This document shows positions 36,060 to 46,504 of a stretch of DNA of 64,000 nucleotides, one piece after another (the stretch's first letter is position 1; each line of letters begins with the position of its first letter). The translations under genes were made by a program, and so were the position numbers. The notes under the pieces are model-generated. The model saw nothing but the letters and a program-made list of their open reading frames with translations, had not been told where the DNA came from and did no database searches. Source of the DNA: Cucumis sativus (taxonomy: Eukaryota; Streptophyta; Magnoliopsida; Cucurbitales; Cucurbitaceae); contig NC_026660.2 of assembly GCF_000004075.3 (NCBI RefSeq), forward strand, positions 4,030,001 through 4,094,000, in the 5' to 3' direction.

Positions 36060-39000
36060 TCATGAAGAAATGAAATTACCAGATAATCTAACATTTCCTA
36101 TCAACACCCACAGAATTGCACACAATACTCCAAGAATTGAAAATAAAAAGAATCCTTTATTCATACCCGTTCTCCTCCTTGCACCCGTCTCAGGATTTCG
36201 AACGGCAACATTGGTGTTAAGGGTGTTCAGAGTATTTAGTCTCAATCTGCTAAAGCTAGACATCCGCTCAAAAGCGCGGTTGACATTCTCTGAAGCTGAT
36301 GCGGGAGTGGTCGGTATCGACTCAACGAAGGCCCACAAGTTGGAAGAGAACCAACTTGTAGAACCGCCTCCATCATTTGCACTTTGAATCTCCCTTGTTC
36401 CTGCTGCTGTAGAACTTACAGATTCATATCCCACACCTAAACAAGACCAGAAAGTTTCATAATTAGAAACTGCCCTACTGCTTCACATCGATAAAGTGGC
36501 ACCCGGAATTGGCACCACAATGGCAATTTATGATGAAAGTCAAATATAATTGGATAACAGCTCCTCTTGAATCAGAGAATTCAATAATACACGAGAAGTA
36601 CTCGTACTAGGTAGCTTGTTGAAGCTGGCTCAAAATTTCACAGAGCGGTTCTTGCCATATGGAGTATAGTATGGCTTATCAAACAAACCCAATTCATCTG
36701 GACAAGAGCTCTGTGTAGATGAGCTAATCGAGCCAGCAACTTTGTGAAGTTCAAACAGAAAGAAAGACCTCAGTAAAAATGGACTGATGAATGTCTGATA
36801 AAAGACGACAGAGATATTAAGTTTCAACTGAAGTATATACCTAAATTTGATTGAGTAACAAACTGTCCATGTGATTCAGGAATTTGATTGAATGAATGTC
36901 CATTTGATTGAATGCTAAAGGCATTTTCTGTCTCATTGTTCTTCCAGAATACATTGTCCGTCTGAATTTGTTGATAGGGATCATATTGCCAATTACCATT
37001 CGAATTGTCTGCAACATCAACATCAAGAGCATTCAAATATGGATCTAAAACTGTTTCAGGAGCAATGGGTCCCAAGTCGCGAAGAAACATATTTGCATCA
37101 TGGAACAGGTCTAACTCGCTCAATCCATCCAACTCTGAAGGTGGTATATTTCCCAAAGGGTTGACATTTGCCACAGGAGTTGGTTCAGAACCAACGAGAT
37201 CATTGATCTCCAAGAAATCTCCTTCTTCCTCACAATCTTTAGGAGCTGATGAAACCTCGGCTTCAAATGGTTGCAACTGAGAGATACCAGACTGGGTAAA
37301 GTCAAAGCTTGCATTCAAATCACTGGGTTGAACACTAAAGTGGCATACTTTATCCAGTTGAGGAAGTATGTGCTCATGAGTGTAATCATCGATCATAGTA
37401 CTTGCAGTTTCTTCTTTATCATCAACCTATATAAAGAATGGAGATAAATAATAAGCTAACCGATTTGAGCAAATAAAGCACATATGAAAGGAACCATAGA
37501 CCAAATAACCAATGAAATACAGCATGTATGTCAGCTTAAAGTAGATGTTCTTTCCTGAACCAACAACCGGAATAATACTTTTAAGAGTCCTAAACGTTAT
37601 TGACAATCAAAATTAGTTTTCATTACAACTTAGAAGTTTAGAAATGCATTTCATGTACCAACGTTCCAAGTTCCTACTGCTATATTATCAATTGAAAAAG
37701 AAACGATTTGATCTCAAAGTGATAACCAGTCAATTCACCAAGGGAAATTAACATGGGAATGGGAACAGAATATTGGAGTGCAACATTCAGGGCAACCAAC
37801 CTGCAAAGCAGAGCCAAGTTGATGATAACCATTGACTAATGGCAACTCTAGAACAGGATCATTTACCATTTGTTTCATAAACTCCTCGATGTCCTCTGAT
37901 GAAATCTGAATTTGACCATTATCTCTTTCACAAACTACAGGATCAACCTCATCAACTATTTTCACTTGTGGCTCCAGACAACCAGCATCATCAACCCAAT
38001 CTTCTTCTCTAAATGGTGCTCCATATTGCTCGCCATTTTTTGGCCCAGGTCCACTTTTCTTATAAAGTTTGTAGAGTGCATAGTAATCCTGAAATAGAAA
38101 GACTCATAGCTTAATCAAACAAGACCATACAAGAACTATTAAGTAAAAGAAGAGCTTAAACACACAATTACCTTTACATTCTTACACCTCTTAAGCTCAT
38201 CCTCATCCAAGGTATACTCGTGCATAACCCAGTCAGTACGTTCACCATTAGGAGCACGACCTAGATAGAACACCAGTGTCTTCTTCACTCCAACATTACG
38301 TGAATTGCACTGTATTATTCGATCCTTTCCTGTGGCCTTCCAGTAGCCATATCTTGTAGCTCTACTCAATCTTGACGCATTTGGGTACCTATGTTCCCTA
38401 GGACTGAAAAAGAACCATTGTCTATCACCAGTTTTTAACTTAGATTGACCTGCATTTATTTTTTCATGATTAGAAAGATCATCAATACTCGTAGATATCC
38501 AAAGAATAAAAGAATCATAGAGCAAACAAACATTCACAGAAAGTGGTAAAAGGAACGACCAACTCTCTAACATTCGGGAAAAATATACTATCAAATATCA
38601 ATTATGCCTTCGCCTAGTACATCGGTAATAGGAATTGAGTGGATAAAAACGACTCGCAAAGAAAATGAAACCGAAAAGGATAACAAGGAATAGCTTCAAT
38701 TCACCTACGAATGCAAGAAGTTAAATGATAATATCGAACTGTATGATACGATTAAAATTTGACAACAAGCTTAAGCAAACGCAAAATCACAAAGATAGAT
38801 TCAGAAAGACCCCCAAACCCATTATAAACAGTAAAATAAAATCAATCAACGACAAACTGAATCAAAATCAGACTAGGTCAAGGAAAAGCCGAAAGAAGAT
38901 CAATCAATCAGATCAATCATGGGAAGGACAACATATTTACCAGGCAATTCGTCGGGTTCCCACTTATAAACATCGGTCTCACGGATGATATCAAGCTTCA

Positions 39001-39127
39001 ATTTGCGTCCACAGATCTTGAACTTCAAGTAATAGAGAATCAACTCCTCATCCGTCGGGTGAAACCGAAACCCTGGTGGCCAATCCCCCTCGTCACACAA
39101 ACCCCTCGAAGACGACACCGTTGACAT
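36060..39127 (-). CDS. Membrane-tethered NAC transcription factor (NTL, ANAC016/ANAC017-like)
   Basis: Five exons join in frame: 38941-39127, 38172-38449, 37801-38088, 36841-37426, 36060-36436 (1716 nt, 571 residues; ANAC017 is of similar length). The NAC DNA-binding domain covers about 15-168, with [49 protein letters not shown] and [14 protein letters not shown]. An acidic activation region follows ([14 protein letters not shown]). Near the C terminus [20 protein letters not shown] and [11 protein letters not shown] match ANAC016/017, then a single transmembrane helix at about 541-563 ([20 protein letters not shown]). In the family the helix anchors the factor in the ER, and proteolysis releases it to activate mitochondrial-stress genes. 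The reading frame continues upstream of 39127; this Met was chosen because it lies 14 residues before the NAC domain, as in relatives. Intron 4 retention would delete the helix. Confidence 0.94.
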
Positions 39128-39760
39128 CAAAGAACACCACAAATCACAAAATGAAGAAACCAAAGCCCGGAATCCTCGGACAAAACCGACAGCAACAGTG
39201 AAGAAATTCGCTCCGAAATCGATGAATCTACAAAACCCCAGTTGAAATTGGACGGAGCTGAGATCCCCGATCACCGGAGACGGTGGAAAGACCGCCCTAG
39301 AGAGAGAGAAGGGGAAGTGAAGATTGTTTGGTCAAAACAAGTAACGAGGACGAATGAGGAAGGGATAGTGGTGGCGGGCTACTTATTATTGCAGTAAAAC
39401 GCCGAAATTTCCTGGAACCAGAGATTTAGGGATTAGTGATAATTTATTTTATTTCTTTTCATTTTTTCGTTTTAGTTAACTGCGTTTATTACCTATCCTT
39501 ATTTTTGCCCTGAAAAAACGTATTTCCCATTTTTTAAATACAACTAAACAATATTTCGTCTAAACAAGTTTGAGCTATAAATACATTAGAACAAAAAAAA
39601 CAAAAAATGCAATCATGAACACTTATATTTGTGACATTGATAGAATAATATTTCAAAATAAAAATATTAAATTCTGTAAATTAATAAGATTTAAACCTAA
39701 TTTTTAAGAAATAATTTCCAAGTAAGAGAGAGTAGTCCTAATTGGCATGTATTTTATTAG

Positions 39761-39762
<2 letters not shown>

Positions 39763-39798
<36 letters not shown>
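39763..39798. repeat. (TA)n microsatellite
   Basis: Thirty-six bases of uninterrupted alternating A and T, in the promoter-distal region upstream of the NAC gene. Confidence 0.95.
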
Positions 39799-39802
<4 letters not shown>

Positions 39803-40663
39803 GTGTAATTTCAGTTATTATTTTAAAAATGAAAATAAATGTAGAGAATTACTCACAAGCCCCTTAAGGATTCTAAATGTACAGCACTAGAAATGTAATT
39901 TCACAAAAAAATAATGAGAAATGGACCACAATAGAATTTTTGTATTTTTCGATATATAAAAAATTGAATAATATTTTATTATTATCATTATTTATTTGGA
40001 GCGGCCAAGACCAGTATGCGTGAGTCAACTCCCCACCCCACCTTGGGCTTATTTGGCACGGATCGGTCAGTTGTGAGTTGGAAGGATGTTATTGGCTTCA
40101 TTTGTTGAATTTAATTGGGTTTCATGTGTTTCTTAGCTCAAACCGTTCAACATAAGAACTTTCAACGGCGGTATCAACAGCCACCAACATAGCAAATCCC
40201 CTTTTAAATTTAATAAATATTGCATAACATATATATATTTATATATAGATAATTTGGTTCAGGTTCATTCAATAAATTATAATTTAATTCTTCAGATCAG
40301 AATTAGGTAGACAACAACAATGATTATGATACAAAAAATTAATACTAAAAATGCTTAAATTTGGTTAAGTATAAGGATTAAAAGTAGATGTTTAAAAATA
40401 TGACAGACTAAAATTCAATAAATTATAAACTACCAGATCCAAATTCAATACTCATGTATTAAAGTAAAAGAAAAGAAATTAACATGTTCTTTTTTTCTGT
40501 TAATATTTAAGTCTATTTATTGAGTTTAGTCACCTATACTTAATGAAAAAGTAATATGGAAAGAAGGTGACGCCTTTGACTTTCATGTTTATGTGTTAAT
40601 GTTTTTTAAAAGGGTTGTTTTGAATACCACTTACTGTCTCATGAGCTAAGGAGTTCAAATATG

Positions 40664-40728
<65 letters not shown>

Positions 40729-40745
40729 ATATAATATAATATAAG
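40664..40745. repeat. Compound microsatellite: poly(A), (AT)21, (ATAAT)n
   Basis: An A run of about 18 is followed by about 42 bases of (AT)n, then four ATAAT units. The pattern suggests growth from a retroposon poly(A) tail, but no retroposon body was recognised to its left. Confidence 0.95.
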
Positions 40746-42299
40746 GAGGTATTTTTAAAAATAACAAAATAAATTAAAATATTTAAAAGCTATAACAAAA
40801 CTTAGAATTCACAATTTCTATCAATTTACTGACTATCAAATTTATATGCCAAAAAAATCAATAGAAAATTAATTTTTTAATTTTTGATAGATAACCACTT
40901 ATTGAGATAAATATCCTTTTTTACCAAATCAATTCAAAATGGTTTCCTTTTTATTTTTATATTATTTTTGTTTTAAAATTTCTCTTTTAAGAGAATGTGG
41001 AAAAGACGAAAATAACCCAAAAGCCATAATTCAGAGTATAATATATTAAAAAATCCGGACCCAAAGAAAAAAAGCAATAGAAAAAGAGAAATGGTTTTTT
41101 AAAAGCTAATCTATTGAATCTATTATCTTTTAAAATATCAAAAGGTTTTTTTTTCTTTTTTTTTTTTTGTGTGTGAAGAATTTAAATACTCTCTACAAAT
41201 ATTTTGATCTAATTTTACAATAACTCATGAGTAGAAATTTGGAAATTTGACTCTTACAGTTTACTTATATTTTTGTTGTTTAATCTTAAACAATTTTTTT
41301 AAATAAAAAATACTTATTTTAATTAATTTTTCTTCTCTTTTGTAACTATACCTACACTAAAATTCTGGAAAGGAAAAAGAAACATTATTTCAAAAAATCT
41401 ATTTTGTAAAAAATTGACTCGTGTTCCAACAATGTAATGAATTCCTTTAAATAAAGAAACAAAGAAACTACATATATATAAAATAATAATAATGATAATG
41501 TTAAGAGGTAAGAATAAACGTTGGAGGCTGGAGGTGTCTTTCACTATTCCATTTCCAAACAAACCGCGTTAATTTGCCCAAAATATCAATATCAACCCGT
41601 TGACAAAAATGTTCCTCCATTTCAAGCATATCTTAACATCCCATCAAATACTTACATTGATTTTTCTTTTGAAAGAAGTCTAAACGTCGATGAATCAGGG
41701 ACTCAAGAGAACTATTAAAAAAATTGACAATCCACTTTTTAGGAAAAAATTACCTCATCCAAAAGACAATCATATCTCAACTCATTTGGAAGTTTGATAC
41801 TTTAACGCCACATATTTCACACAAAAGTAATAATAATACTAACACATTTCAAACCGATGGACTAAAATTTTAAACCTTCATTCCCTACCTAATTATGTGT
41901 GAAAGAATTTCTTATTTTCCCTTAAATTAGCCATGGATTTCCATCCATATGTTATAAAAACAACGCATTAAGTATTTGTTAGATTTTGTACGTTATACTT
42001 AATACCTTTTTCCCCTTCTATTCTAGTCTAACAGGCATTGTGTTAAATGATAAATAGATTTAAAGTTCTGTAAAAAAGAAAAAAAATGTTTTGTTGTCTG
42101 TTAGCTATATAAAAAAAAATCAGAAGTGAAAAGCTAATTATAAATAAAAGTGGATTCTACAAGCTACCTATTAAAAAGTTTTTAATAAAAACAGAATGGT
42201 TCTGAAGCCTAAATAATCAACTAACCCTCAATTTTATCTTTAGATCGATGGTTCCCAGTCAGGATTCAAGCTTAATGAACAAGGACTTACCAGATTCAC

Positions 42300-42790
42300 T
42301 GCACATTGTAGTTGTCCATTTCCACTTTTCCGGATGAGATTCTAATGAAAGAGCTTGATCCAGTTTGAGATTCAATATTCTCAGCTGCTTTCTTCCTCTG
42401 TCTCAACTAGCCCCATACGCCAGATCTAGGGTCTAAATATTTAGAATAAGTAGGTTTCACAATGTCACATAGCTTGATCCATCCAATCCAATCAAGAAAG
42501 TAAACAGAGAATCCAACAGAAATATAAAATTGTGTTCTTTTCGGTAAGGAAGGAGTGATGAATCTTAAGTAATGTTACCATGATTATCCTTGGCATTGGT
42601 TAGATTTCTGGACTGCTGCCCGCCTCTTCAATTCTTTCACTTTGGCTATCATCATCAAAGTGATTAAGCAACAACAATAACAGTCCTGCAAGTGCAGGGT
42701 TAACATGCATACTTTTCGAACTAGATTTTGGAGCTTTGGAAGCATTAAAGATAGAATAAGACGGGCCTGATACCATTTTGAAGTGCATTC
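42300..42790 (-). other. Coding-like segment, possible short gene or gene relic
   Basis: On the minus strand, after a possible acceptor (..GGGGCTAG) at about 42408, an open stretch reads LRQRKKAAENIESQTGSSSF, IRISSGKVEMDNYNVQ and a stop at about 42309. Another open stretch at 42600-42788 reads MHFKMVSGPSYSIFNASKAP and continues for 62 residues to a stop, including a Leu-rich run and acidic DDDSQSERIEEAGSS. I recognise neither. The composition is more protein-like than the surrounding DNA, and the segment lies just downstream of the PPR gene. It might be PPR 3' UTR, a small gene or a relic. Confidence 0.25.
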
Positions 42791-43159
42791 ACTCCATGCC
42801 TAAAAGACCTTGCAGCCAGAAATGGTCGTATTACATTAAACTAGTCTAATGAACATATAACCAAGAGGCGAGATGCATCATAGAAGGCATTTGATTAAAG
42901 ATCTCACTCCCTCCTCCCAAAAATGGTATTTCATTTTTTCAAAAAAGATAGCCGTTGTTCTACTCTCCAAGAGAATCTTGGTGTAAGAGTTGAAGATGTT
43001 TGGAGACACATCCAAGGTTTTGAGTTCAAACCTCTAAATTGAAACTTTTGCTGCCCCTTGGACTTTGACGCGATGAAAGAATATGTTCCTACGCCGGAGA
43101 CATGGGACATTTTCCAAGAGACCTTCGTCTCGATTTTAGAATTATTGAGTGAATAAGTA

Positions 43160-44890
43160 TCACCAATAATCTTTGCAAGAACACAAACCTTCTTTAAATC
43201 GATGGAATCGAGTTCTGTCTCTTACAATGATTTCTCGGATATAAATCTTCGATATTAGTTTAATAACAACATGACAATCCCCACAAATCCTTAAATTCTT
43301 AATCACTTGAATTGGGGTCCCTTCTTCAGTACAAGTCAATCCAAAAGCCACGGCGAGCTTCTCACTGTGATAACACAGTGCATTCTCCTTGTCCTCATCG
43401 CCAATATCATGCAACACATTGCTCGTATCAGCTGAATATCCATAGGCTTTGATCCTCAAATTGATCTCATCGAGCTTAGCATAAATCTCACGGCAACTTG
43501 AGTGGCTTTGATCACCATTTACAAATTTGTACATCTTACCTTTTATTTCTATGTAACTAAATCCTGGTGTCTTCTTCACATCCCTTCTTCTCATAGCGTC
43601 CCTAACTCTCCCGACATCATCCCATCTCTGACGAGCAGCATACACATTCGATAATAAAACAAAATCCCCACAACTAATAAATCCCATCTCTACTAGCTTC
43701 CTTGATGCCAGTTCTGCCATTTCTACATCCCCATATGTCCTGCAAGCACCAAGCAATGTTTGCCAGAGTACCATATTAGGGAAAGGCAGTGAACTTACAA
43801 TGTCATAAGCTTCTTTGAGACGCCCCGCTCGACCTAATAAATCAACCATGGAACCATAATGCTTTATATTTGGTTCCAACCCCCTTTGTGTCATTGAATT
43901 GAACAGCTTAAGCCCATCCTCTACAAGCCCTGCATGGTTGCAGGCGCATAGCACAGCTAGATATGATACGGCATCAGGGGACATTCCAGATCGACCCAAC
44001 TTTTCAAAAAGATCCAATGCTTTGTGGCCATCGCCATGCATTGCAAAGGCCATTATCATTGTATTCCATGTGATCAAACTTTTGTCACACCTCATGTTCT
44101 CAAACACCCAATAAGCTTTATCCATAGATCCACATTTAGCATACATGTCAATAACGACATTACAAACCTGCACATTACTATTTAACTTCTCCTCTACAAT
44201 ATATTTATGAACACTTTCCCCTTCTTTCAAAGCACCCAATTGTGAACAGGCCAACAGAGCACCTTGAACAGTCACTGCATTGGGTCTCAAATTTCCATCC
44301 ACCTTCATTCTCTTGAACGTCATTATAGCATCAGCTGGCCGACTCCCCTGAGCAAACCCAGCAATCAACGCGTTCCACGAAGCAATATCTGGCTGCGGCA
44401 TTTCATCGAACAGTTTCTGGGCAAGATCGAGATCCCCAATTTTCGCATACGCATCAAGCAATGTAGTCTGCAGGAGAACATCAGCGTTGAAACCAAATCG
44501 TAGAAGCTGCGAATGTAATTGGATCGCTTCAGAACGAGCCAAAGCGCGGGCACAAGCTTTGAGCGCGAAAGAGCATGTGAGAGCATCAATTCTGTGAAGC
44601 CCATTTGACGCAGCCATTGCCCTGTACCAGAAAACGGCATTCGCGGGATCGGAGCTCAGGGCAGTGCCGCGAATAACGGCGTTCCAATCGTTGGTGGAAG
44701 GGTAAGGGATGTAGCGAAAAATATGGAGGGCATAAGAAAGGTCGCCGAATGAGGAAATGGCGCAAAGCTCGAGAAGCTTAGTGCGAGAGGAAGAGAAGTG
44801 AAAATCGCCATTGATGATAAGGTTTGCTTGGAGTTGCTTGATTTGGGAGAAGGAAGAACATTTTTGTAACAGAAGATTGAAGTAGGCCAT
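43160..44890 (-). CDS. DYW-class pentatricopeptide repeat protein, orthologue of At1g34160
   Basis: An intronless ORF of 576 residues. It consists of PLS-type PPR repeats (from about residue 60: YPSTNDWNAVIRGTAL, later IASWNALIAGFAQGSRPADA, ITWNTMIMAFAMHGDGHKAL), then E and E+ domains (GFSYIEIKGKMYKFVNGD) and a complete DYW domain. The deaminase-like zinc ligands are present: HSE at 508-510 and CGDCH with cysteines at 536 and 539. The protein ends in the canonical DYW tripeptide (CSCKDYW). DYW-PPR proteins bind organellar transcripts and direct C-to-U editing. The target RNA cannot be read from sequence. The N terminus (MAYFNLLLQKCSSFSQIKQL) aligns well with At1g34160, and the start follows that. 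The length is near the family's 581. No frameshift; likely active. It diverges from the p23 gene across 1.6 kb. Confidence 0.96.
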   Translation of the reverse strand: MAYFNLLLQKCSSFSQIKQLQANLIINGDFHFSSSRTKLLELCAISSFGDLSYALHIFRYIPYPSTNDWNAVIRGTALSSDPANAVFWYRAMAASNGLHRIDALTCSFALKACARALARSEAIQLHSQLLRFGFNADVLLQTTLLDAYAKIGDLDLAQKLFDEMPQPDIASWNALIAGFAQGSRPADAIMTFKRMKVDGNLRPNAVTVQGALLACSQLGALKEGESVHKYIVEEKLNSNVQVCNVVIDMYAKCGSMDKAYWVFENMRCDKSLITWNTMIMAFAMHGDGHKALDLFEKLGRSGMSPDAVSYLAVLCACNHAGLVEDGLKLFNSMTQRGLEPNIKHYGSMVDLLGRAGRLKEAYDIVSSLPFPNMVLWQTLLGACRTYGDVEMAELASRKLVEMGFISCGDFVLLSNVYAARQRWDDVGRVRDAMRRRDVKKTPGFSYIEIKGKMYKFVNGDQSHSSCREIYAKLDEINLRIKAYGYSADTSNVLHDIGDEDKENALCYHSEKLAVAFGLTCTEEGTPIQVIKNLRICGDCHVVIKLISKIYIREIIVRDRTRFHRFKEGLCSCKDYW

Positions 44891-46504
44891 TGCTATTCCA
44901 TGGAGACTCCCTCGCCTTCAACGAGTTTTCCCTCCAAATTTGTAAATTAATATTTAATACTATCTGGTGTTAGTATTAACCTTTTTCATTCTATTAAATT
45001 TGTCTAACCATAATTCCAGGTGTTTTTAATTGGGTAAAAGTAGAATATTCTATAAAACAAATTGGGTAAAAGAGATGGTTTTAAAATATATTCCATAAAA
45101 ATGATTCTTTTTTTTGTTTAATTATTTTATATGTTTAATGTTGATTAAATTGAAGTGATGGCTAACAAAATGACAAAAGAAAATATTTCTTAATCATTTT
45201 ATTTGTATTGATTTTTTTTATAATTTCAATCATTATATATTTAATGATTTTTTAAAAAAGAAATTTACAAATTCATATTTACTTAATATTTTACTACATT
45301 TTCCAATAAATTGATTCATTTTATTAGAATTGATCATTTAATTAATTTAGAAATAGTGGATTTAAGAGCAAAATACAATTAGTAATCATTGGAGAAACTT
45401 TCCAACACAATTTACCAACCCTTCTCTTCTTATTTCATTAAGTTTCGGACTAATTTTGATTATAATATTAACATAATATAGTCAATCACATACCATATTT
45501 ACGTGGAATATTTAATAAATGCAAATCTTGGTCTACTTTTTTTATTTCATTTTTTTATTTTTTAAAATATATTATTAATAATAAATATGGGTAGTTTGGT
45601 CTTTTAGACTTTACATTTGTGTAAAATTGAAGTCCATTAGAACATTTATGAAAAATTTGGCAACATTAGATCAAACTTCTAATAAGGTACCCTATTTAAG
45701 CTATAGTAGTTTAAACCCCTTATTCTTACACTCATAATATTTGTAAGATCATTCTTACACTTAAAATCCTAAAAAAGTTAGAGTGTCAAGTCTATTAGGT
45801 AACGGTTTAATCTTTATAGTTTATAAATAAATAAATATTGATTCTCGATCAATTTATCCATCTACATAGATAAAAAAATTTCATTAAGTTTTTGTTCAAA
45901 AACACTTTGGTCCATAACCTTCCAAAAAGCAAAAATTAAGTCCTTCAAATTTACTCAGAGTGATTACAAATTTGTTATCATTTAATCCATTAACTTTAGT
46001 TTTGATGCTTTTAAATCAAGTGTCTAACTTGACGAGACATAAACTAAGAAACCATATCAGTGATTTTTAACTTTAAATTTAATAAAAAGATTATATCAAA
46101 GTCCAAATTATTACAAATGATAGAGTTGCTGCTCGTCATAGTTTAAGAACAAAACTATCATCAAAGCATGACTAAATAATTAGTTTCATGAAAGTAGATT
46201 TTAACCAAATCGTTCTAAACTCATATTTTTAAATAAAACAGTTGTAAATATAGTAATTAGAATAATATATATATGTATAATTTATTTGTAATCGTTATCT
46301 CTAAAAATTACACATCAATATTCTGATATTAGAAACTAAAAATTGAATAATAAAAAACTCAACGTTTATCCATTACTTATAGCGAACCGCCATTTCATTG
46401 TTTTCATCCATGGGGTTGTCTTCGTTTCCTATTTTTCCCTCTCCAACGATTCGATTAGCACCAAAATACAATTCCATTGCAATTCTGCTCATCGATTCCT
46501 AAAC
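44891..46504. other. Divergent intergenic region between PPR and p23 genes
   Basis: AT-rich, 1.6 kb, and holds both promoters. No gene, tRNA or recognisable transposon is seen. The p23 5' UTR probably lies within about 46400-46504, where pyrimidine-rich, less AT-rich sequence begins. Confidence 0.5.

Larger units (their letters stand above)
39128..43159. other. Intergenic: NAC promoter to PPR 3' end
   Basis: NAC promoter and 5' UTR occupy the left end. Microsatellites: (TA)n at 39763-39798; a poly(A), (AT)n and ATAAT compound array at 40664-40745. A weak coding-like minus-strand segment lies at 42300-42790 (separate entry). Otherwise AT-rich with no supportable gene. Confidence 0.5.

Noticed and set aside
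36630..36827. 65-codon minus-strand ORF in NAC intron 4
   Set aside because: Splicing exon 4 directly to 36436 keeps frame and gives the expected ANAC017-like C terminus; including this ORF in the splicing frame gives no family match.
39128..39274. Upstream in-frame extension of the NAC protein (49 extra residues)
   Set aside because: The extra residues resemble translated UTR, and relatives start about 15 residues before the NAC domain.
41521..41718. 65-codon plus-strand ORF upstream of the PPR region
   Set aside because: Low-complexity AT-rich surroundings, no domain, no splice structure.
44264..44640. Alternative-frame ORFs inside the PPR gene
   Set aside because: The PPR frame is continuous for 576 codons with all expected motifs; the others are shadows.
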